Positions 60,924 through 64,000 of a stretch of 64,000 bases of DNA are shown piece by piece. The notes under the pieces are model-generated. The model did not search any database. It saw only the letters and a program-made list of their open reading frames with translations, and was not told the DNA's origin. The stretch covers positions 34,351 to 98,350 of the forward strand of contig JAFRQK010000020.1 of the NCBI GenBank assembly GCA_017428635.1. The letters are read 5' to 3'. Within the stretch, counting starts at the first letter, position 1. Every line of letters begins with the position of its first letter. The translations under genes and the position numbers were made by a program. This DNA is from Clostridia bacterium (GTDB lineage Bacteria; Bacillota; Clostridia; Oscillospirales; CAG-272).

Positions 60924-61898
60924 TCAAAGATCCCCGACGAGGCTGTATTTTACGTCCCCGTCGCCGTTTTCCGGCGGGTACGCTTCAAGCAGGTCGGTCG
61001 ACACGGCGAATCCGATGCCGCCGTCCTTTTTGCCCATTCCGCGGAGCAGTCCGTCGTACGCGCCGCCGGACAGAACGCTCTTCGGGATGCCGTCGAGGTA
61101 TCCGCGGAAAACGATGCCCGTGTAATAATTCATATCTCCGCCGACGGAGAAATCGATCTTTATCTTATCTTTTACTTCGGGATCGAGCGACCCGAGGATC
61201 CCGAAAAGTTCGTCGAGCGCCGCGTCGTCCCCGCAGATCGAGTAAAGTTCGTCACGCACCTCGTCGGGCGAGCCGTAGACGGCGGACAGGGCGATCAGTT
61301 TTTCGACCGCTTCGTCCGCGAGTCCCGCCTCGGCGGCTGCGCGTCTGATCTCCGGGGCGTTCCTTTTTTCCATATATCCGAGCAGTTCGCCGAACAGGGC
61401 GGGATCGGCGTCCGCCGAGCGGAGGATCCCCGAGACGACGCCCATATGCGAGACGGCGAGGAGCGTTTTTCTGCCCGACGCGATCACGTCGAGGGATCTG
61501 CCCGCGAGGGATACTGCCTCGCCGACCGCCGCTGCGTCGACCGCGCCGATGCACTCGAGCCCCGTCTGCGTTATCTCGCGGAAACCGTTGCCGTCGCCGT
61601 AATCCCTGTAAACGCTCTCGTTGTAGTAGACTTTCGTCACTTCGCGTCCGTCGCGCCCCGCGTTCTTGACGATCGAGAGGGTGACGTCCGGTTTCAGGGC
61701 CATCAGGCGGCCCGTGCTGTCCGTGAACGTGAGGACGGACTCGGAGGTCAGAAACGACTTGCATCCCGCGTAAAAATCGTATTCCTCGAATTTATTCACT
61801 TTGAAGCGTTCGTATCCCCGGCTCTCGTACAGAGCGCGAAGGCCGAAGACCGCGCGCTCCGCGCGGGTAAGGGTGAATTTTCCCGATTCCGTCATCAT
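60924..61898 (-). CDS. hisZ: ATP phosphoribosyltransferase regulatory subunit
   Basis: This 324-aa class II synthetase-like protein has LYESRGYERFKVNKFEEYDFY, the motif-2-like FTDSTGRLMALKPDVTLSIVKN, KVYYNESVYRD and GGAYDGLLRGMGKKDGGIGFAVSTDLL. It lacks the tRNA-binding domain of HisRS. With HisG it forms the feedback-regulated complex. It is the first gene of the operon, with GGAGG before ATG 61898 and a leader of only about 23 nt. Confidence 0.95.
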   Translation of the reverse strand: MMTESGKFTLTRAERAVFGLRALYESRGYERFKVNKFEEYDFYAGCKSFLTSESVLTFTDSTGRLMALKPDVTLSIVKNAGRDGREVTKVYYNESVYRDYGDGNGFREITQTGLECIGAVDAAAVGEAVSLAGRSLDVIASGRKTLLAVSHMGVVSGILRSADADPALFGELLGYMEKRNAPEIRRAAAEAGLADEAVEKLIALSAVYGSPDEVRDELYSICGDDAALDELFGILGSLDPEVKDKIKIDFSVGGDMNYYTGIVFRGYLDGIPKSVLSGGAYDGLLRGMGKKDGGIGFAVSTDLLEAYPPENGDGDVKYSLVGDL

Positions 61899-61927
61899 TC
61901 AGGACCTCCGTGTTTTTCGATGGATAT

Positions 61928-61956
61928 ATTTTACCACTTTAGCACGGTAAAGTCAA
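61928..61956 (-). promoter_or_regulatory. his operon promoter with operator-like palindromes
   Basis: On the reverse strand TTGACT (61951-61956) and TAAAAT (61928-61933) are 17 nt apart. Between them sits ACTTTA-N6-TAAAGT (61936-61953), and overlapping the -35 box is ACGGT-N7-ACCGT (61944-61960). The leader is too short for a T-box, so control by a repressor is likely. Confidence 0.75.
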
Positions 61957-61998
61957 CCGTAATATTAAGGAAATCGCCCTCAATATTAAACAAAACGG

Positions 61999-62028
61999 TT
62001 GACAAAACACGGCTCGGTTATGTAAAAT
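61999..62028 (+). promoter_or_regulatory. Promoter of the DUF6935-like gene
   Basis: TTGACA (61999-62004) and TAAAAT (62023-62028) are 18 nt apart, with TG directly before the -10 box. It diverges from the his promoter; the -35 boxes are about 43 nt apart. Confidence 0.75.
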
Positions 62029-62070
62029 ATCATCAAGGAACGACGTTTCCGGAAAGGATGGGTATATTTT

Positions 62071-62622
62071 ATGGGTCTTTTCGACAGCATCAAAAAAGCG
62101 GCGAGCGACGCCGTTCAGTCGGTAGGCAACAAGAGCGCGAACGTCGTTTTCGCGTCTCTTCCCGAGGATCTCGCCGGTTTCAAGGCGCTCCCTCAGGCGG
62201 CGCTTTCTTCGCCGTTCGACACCGCGGCGCTTACGGTCCTCGCGTTCTGCTTCTATCCGCACGACGCGAACCTGAGTCTTCAGATGCTCGACTTCCTCCG
62301 CGGACCGCGTCCGCTGAGCGATATGGAAAAACAGTTCATCAAGGACAGATTCCGCGACAAGGATTACGTCCCGAGATCGTATTTCCACGGCGCGACCCCG
62401 AAGAACGACTATCAGCCCACGGAGCCGTATACGATAACCGTTTTTGAAAACCCGTATTCGAAGATCGGCGAGAATATGCTGAAACTGCATATCAATTCCG
62501 GCGGCGCGGACAGCCCGCGGCAGGTCGACGTCCGCCTCGCGAAAGACGGCAAGTGGTATCTGTGGGAACAGTATCTGCTCTCCGATATAAGACAGCCCGA
62601 GAGCGCGAACCCGTGGGCGTAA
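62071..62622 (+). CDS. DUF6935-like protein
   Basis: This 183-aa cytoplasmic protein starts MGLFDSIKKAASDAVQS and contains LPEDLAGFKALPQAALSSPFDTAALTVLAFCFYP, MLDFLRGPRPLSDMEKQFIKDRF, YVPRSYFHGATPKNDYQPTEPYTI and the end INSGGADSPRQVDVRLAKDGKWYLWEQYLLSDIRQP...NPWA. I recognise this pattern as the DUF6935 family, common in gut Clostridia. The function is unknown. It is followed 13 nt later by a lipocalin-like gene. Confidence 0.75.
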   Translation: MGLFDSIKKAASDAVQSVGNKSANVVFASLPEDLAGFKALPQAALSSPFDTAALTVLAFCFYPHDANLSLQMLDFLRGPRPLSDMEKQFIKDRFRDKDYVPRSYFHGATPKNDYQPTEPYTITVFENPYSKIGENMLKLHINSGGADSPRQVDVRLAKDGKWYLWEQYLLSDIRQPESANPWA

Positions 62623-62635
62623 CGGGGAGGCGCGA

Positions 62636-63046
62636 ATGGATATCATAGGGACCTGGAAAATAAATAAGGTCCTCCAGATGGGCGACGACGCCTTCGAGTG
62701 GAGGACGAGAGAAGAGCTGAAAGACGTCGAACCCGAAGAGATCGACGAGATGTTCCGGATGATGATGGTCTTCGAGGAGGGCGGCAGAGCGTATTCGGTC
62801 ATGCCGATCCCCGAGGGCGTCTCGCAGGAAGAGATCGACGCGGCGGTCGCCGCCGGCGAGATAAAACTCTGCGGCGACGGGATGGTGTCGCTCGGGGAGA
62901 GCGAATGGCGCGAGGAGGACGGCAAGGTCTTCTACAAGACGTCGATGCGCGGCGAGATCCTCGGCGACGAGATCGATCCGTGGACGGAATTAAAAGAAGT
63001 TGAAGACGGATTTGAGCTGATGTTCTCGCGATACGTTAAAGCATAA
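62636..63046 (+). CDS. Lipocalin-like small protein of unknown function
   Basis: This 136-aa protein opens MDIIGTWKINKVLQMGDDAFEWRTREEL with the 'G.W' start of lipocalin-like barrels. It is strongly acidic and ends KEVEDGFELMFSRYVKA. It has no signal peptide. GGGGAGGCG precedes the ATG. It is probably co-transcribed with the upstream gene, and a strong terminator follows. Confidence 0.65.
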   Translation: MDIIGTWKINKVLQMGDDAFEWRTREELKDVEPEEIDEMFRMMMVFEEGGRAYSVMPIPEGVSQEEIDAAVAAGEIKLCGDGMVSLGESEWREEDGKVFYKTSMRGEILGDEIDPWTELKEVEDGFELMFSRYVKA

Positions 63047-63048
63047 AA

Positions 63049-63075
63049 ACAAGGGCGCTTAGGCGCCCTTGTTTA
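63049..63075 (+). terminator. Terminator after the lipocalin-like gene
   Basis: ACAAGGGCGC-TTAG-GCGCCCTTGT, a perfect 10-bp stem, is followed by TTAATT. It begins two bases after the stop codon. Confidence 0.85.
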
Positions 63076-63113
63076 ATTGACAATTGACAATGGACATTTT
63101 TTCTGCTTTTTTA

Positions 63114-63713
63114 TCAGTCGAGAGGTTGAATCCAGATGTTTCTGTACGATACCGGGCAGGCGTGATCCTGCAGAAGCAGCGGACCGCGCTCCACTACGTG
63201 ATCGTAAACTCCGCCCGGGTTGTTCCTCGGCAGGATCCTGTTGTTGTGGATCACGACGCCGTTATGGAGGACCGTCATGATCGCGGGGACTTTGACGGTG
63301 CCGTCGCGCTCGAGGATAGCCGCGCGGACGACGATATCGTACGTCTGCCATTCAAGCGGTTTGAGAGAGGCGTTCGTCATGGGCGGGAAAATGCCGTAGA
63401 TCGCGCCGCACTGGTTGTCTTTTATCTCGTTGCCCCAGGAGTCGAGCACCTGGATCTCGAAACAGCCGTGAACGTAGACGCCGCTGTTGCCTTTCCACTG
63501 GCCTTCCCTGTCCGGCTGATCCGGGATGCGGAACTCAACGTGGATATGTGCGTCGCCGTATTCGTATTTCGATACGAGATGGCCTTTCGTCACGGTCATG
63601 ACGCCGTCCTTCACCTCCCACGCCGCGGGAGTTTTTTCGTCGGGGCGCTCGTCGTCCCACGTGTAAAAAGCGTCGAGGTTAGAGCCGTCGAAGAGGATGA
63701 CTTTATCTTTCAT
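63114..63713 (-). CDS. 3-keto-disaccharide hydrolase domain (DUF1080) protein
   Basis: This 199-aa protein has the concanavalin-like DUF1080 pattern: ILFDGSNLDAFYTW near the start, WEVKDGVMTVTKGHLVSKYEYGDAHIHVEFRIP, GNSGVYVHGCFEIQVLDSWGN, CGAIYGIFPP, EWQTYDIVVRAA, TVLHNGVVIHNN, and HACPVSYRNIWIQPL. It has no signal peptide and is a single domain. Relatives act on 3-keto-glycosides or bind sugars. It is a single gene with a consensus promoter. Confidence 0.88.
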   Translation of the reverse strand: MKDKVILFDGSNLDAFYTWDDERPDEKTPAAWEVKDGVMTVTKGHLVSKYEYGDAHIHVEFRIPDQPDREGQWKGNSGVYVHGCFEIQVLDSWGNEIKDNQCGAIYGIFPPMTNASLKPLEWQTYDIVVRAAILERDGTVKVPAIMTVLHNGVVIHNNRILPRNNPGGVYDHVVERGPLLLQDHACPVSYRNIWIQPLD

Positions 63714-63781
63714 TTGTCCGATAACCGCGCGGCAGATAATTTGCGAGACCGCAGCTCCGCGCGTCCTTTTTCTTCGAGTTT

Positions 63782-63810
63782 ATTTTACAAGAAACGGATG
63801 GAAATGTCAA
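63782..63810 (-). promoter_or_regulatory. Promoter of the DUF1080 gene
   Basis: TTGACA (63805-63810) and TAAAAT (63782-63787) on the reverse strand are 17 nt apart. The rest of 63811-63955 holds no gene; a TACAAT box at 63904-63909 may serve the tRNA-like sequence at the right edge. Confidence 0.8.
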
Positions 63811-63955
63811 GGAAATAAGGGGATCAGCCGACCCATTCCGGCGATCGGAACGGCGCGGGAAATTTTTTCGCCTCAACCCCTTTATTTTTTCGGAAAGATG
63901 TGGTACAATAATGCGCGTGGAAGGGAACGATCCTCTCCGCGGAAACCGAATACGG

Positions 63956-64000
63956 GCCATTAGATCAGCTGGGAGCGCGGCTCACACGGTTACACACCCC
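63956..64000 (+). tRNA. Possible tRNA 5' part, cut by the window edge
   Basis: GGGCCATTAGATCAGCTGGGAGCGC looks like the acceptor and D-arm of a tRNA. The D-stem pairs poorly and the anticodon region cannot be read, so this may be a tRNA, a pseudo-tRNA or chance. Confidence 0.25.

Overview
The window looks like a chromosomal segment of a spore-forming, GC-rich, probably uncultured member of the Clostridia (Bacillota). Spo0A, a SPOCS/DUF3794 protein, two PdaA-type deacetylases, AddAB, a T-box-controlled valS, a CIRCE-controlled groESL and HisZ with short HisG all fit that placement. Most genes are visibly GC-rich; the clear exception is one AT-rich acyl-CoA-ligase-like gene at 7.1-8.9 kb. There are no insertion sequences, phage genes or CRISPR arrays. 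The accessory signal is instead a set of dispersed intergenic repeats.

Layout. 0-2.5 kb: a chromosome-partition region (parB start, parA, a perfect parS, a ParB-type HTH protein without the CTPase domain) and a gene-free stretch with DnaA-box-like repeats that may be an origin. 2.5-9.4 kb: a lipoprotein, a PMCA-type Ca2+ ATPase, and the AT-rich ligase gene flanked by hairpin repeat arrays. 9.4-13 kb: valS with T-box leader and four tRNA genes (His, Arg, Gly, Val). 13-19.3 kb: thpR, an SPFH/NfeD pair, a SPOCS protein, a PH-domain protein, holA and a toprim/DUF4093 protein.

20-32.3 kb holds the most unusual system: one seven-gene operon with a 1073-aa solute-binding protein carrying carbohydrate-binding-like domains, two complete pairs of sugar ABC permeases, an NHL-propeller/TPR/Yip1 membrane protein and a 1003-aa DUF5696 protein, but no ATPase. 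Neither large exported protein has a lipobox or membrane anchor, so the NHL-Yip1 protein may be the docking site of a surface glycan-capture complex.

32.7-43.9 kb: a TtcA-like enzyme, groESL, an EF-hand microprotein, spo0A, a phosphodiesterase, three small clostridial genes, two poorly recognised proteins, and divergent PrsA-like foldases. 44-54 kb: addBA, a YmfI-like reductase, two PdaA-like lipoproteins and a 92-aa protein. 54.3-61.9 kb: a compact his operon (hisZ-G-D-C-B-H-A-F-IE) ending in a ribbon-helix-helix gene; no histidinol-phosphatase gene is present. 62-64 kb: a DUF6935-like protein, a lipocalin-like protein, a DUF1080 hydrolase and a possible truncated tRNA.

Two dispersed repeats (about 80 bp in three copies, about 196 bp in two) sit just after stop codons, always in the same orientation relative to the gene they follow. 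They look like a mobile or duplicating class of 3'-end/terminator element. All functions are read from sequence motifs and family knowledge; no database search was possible.
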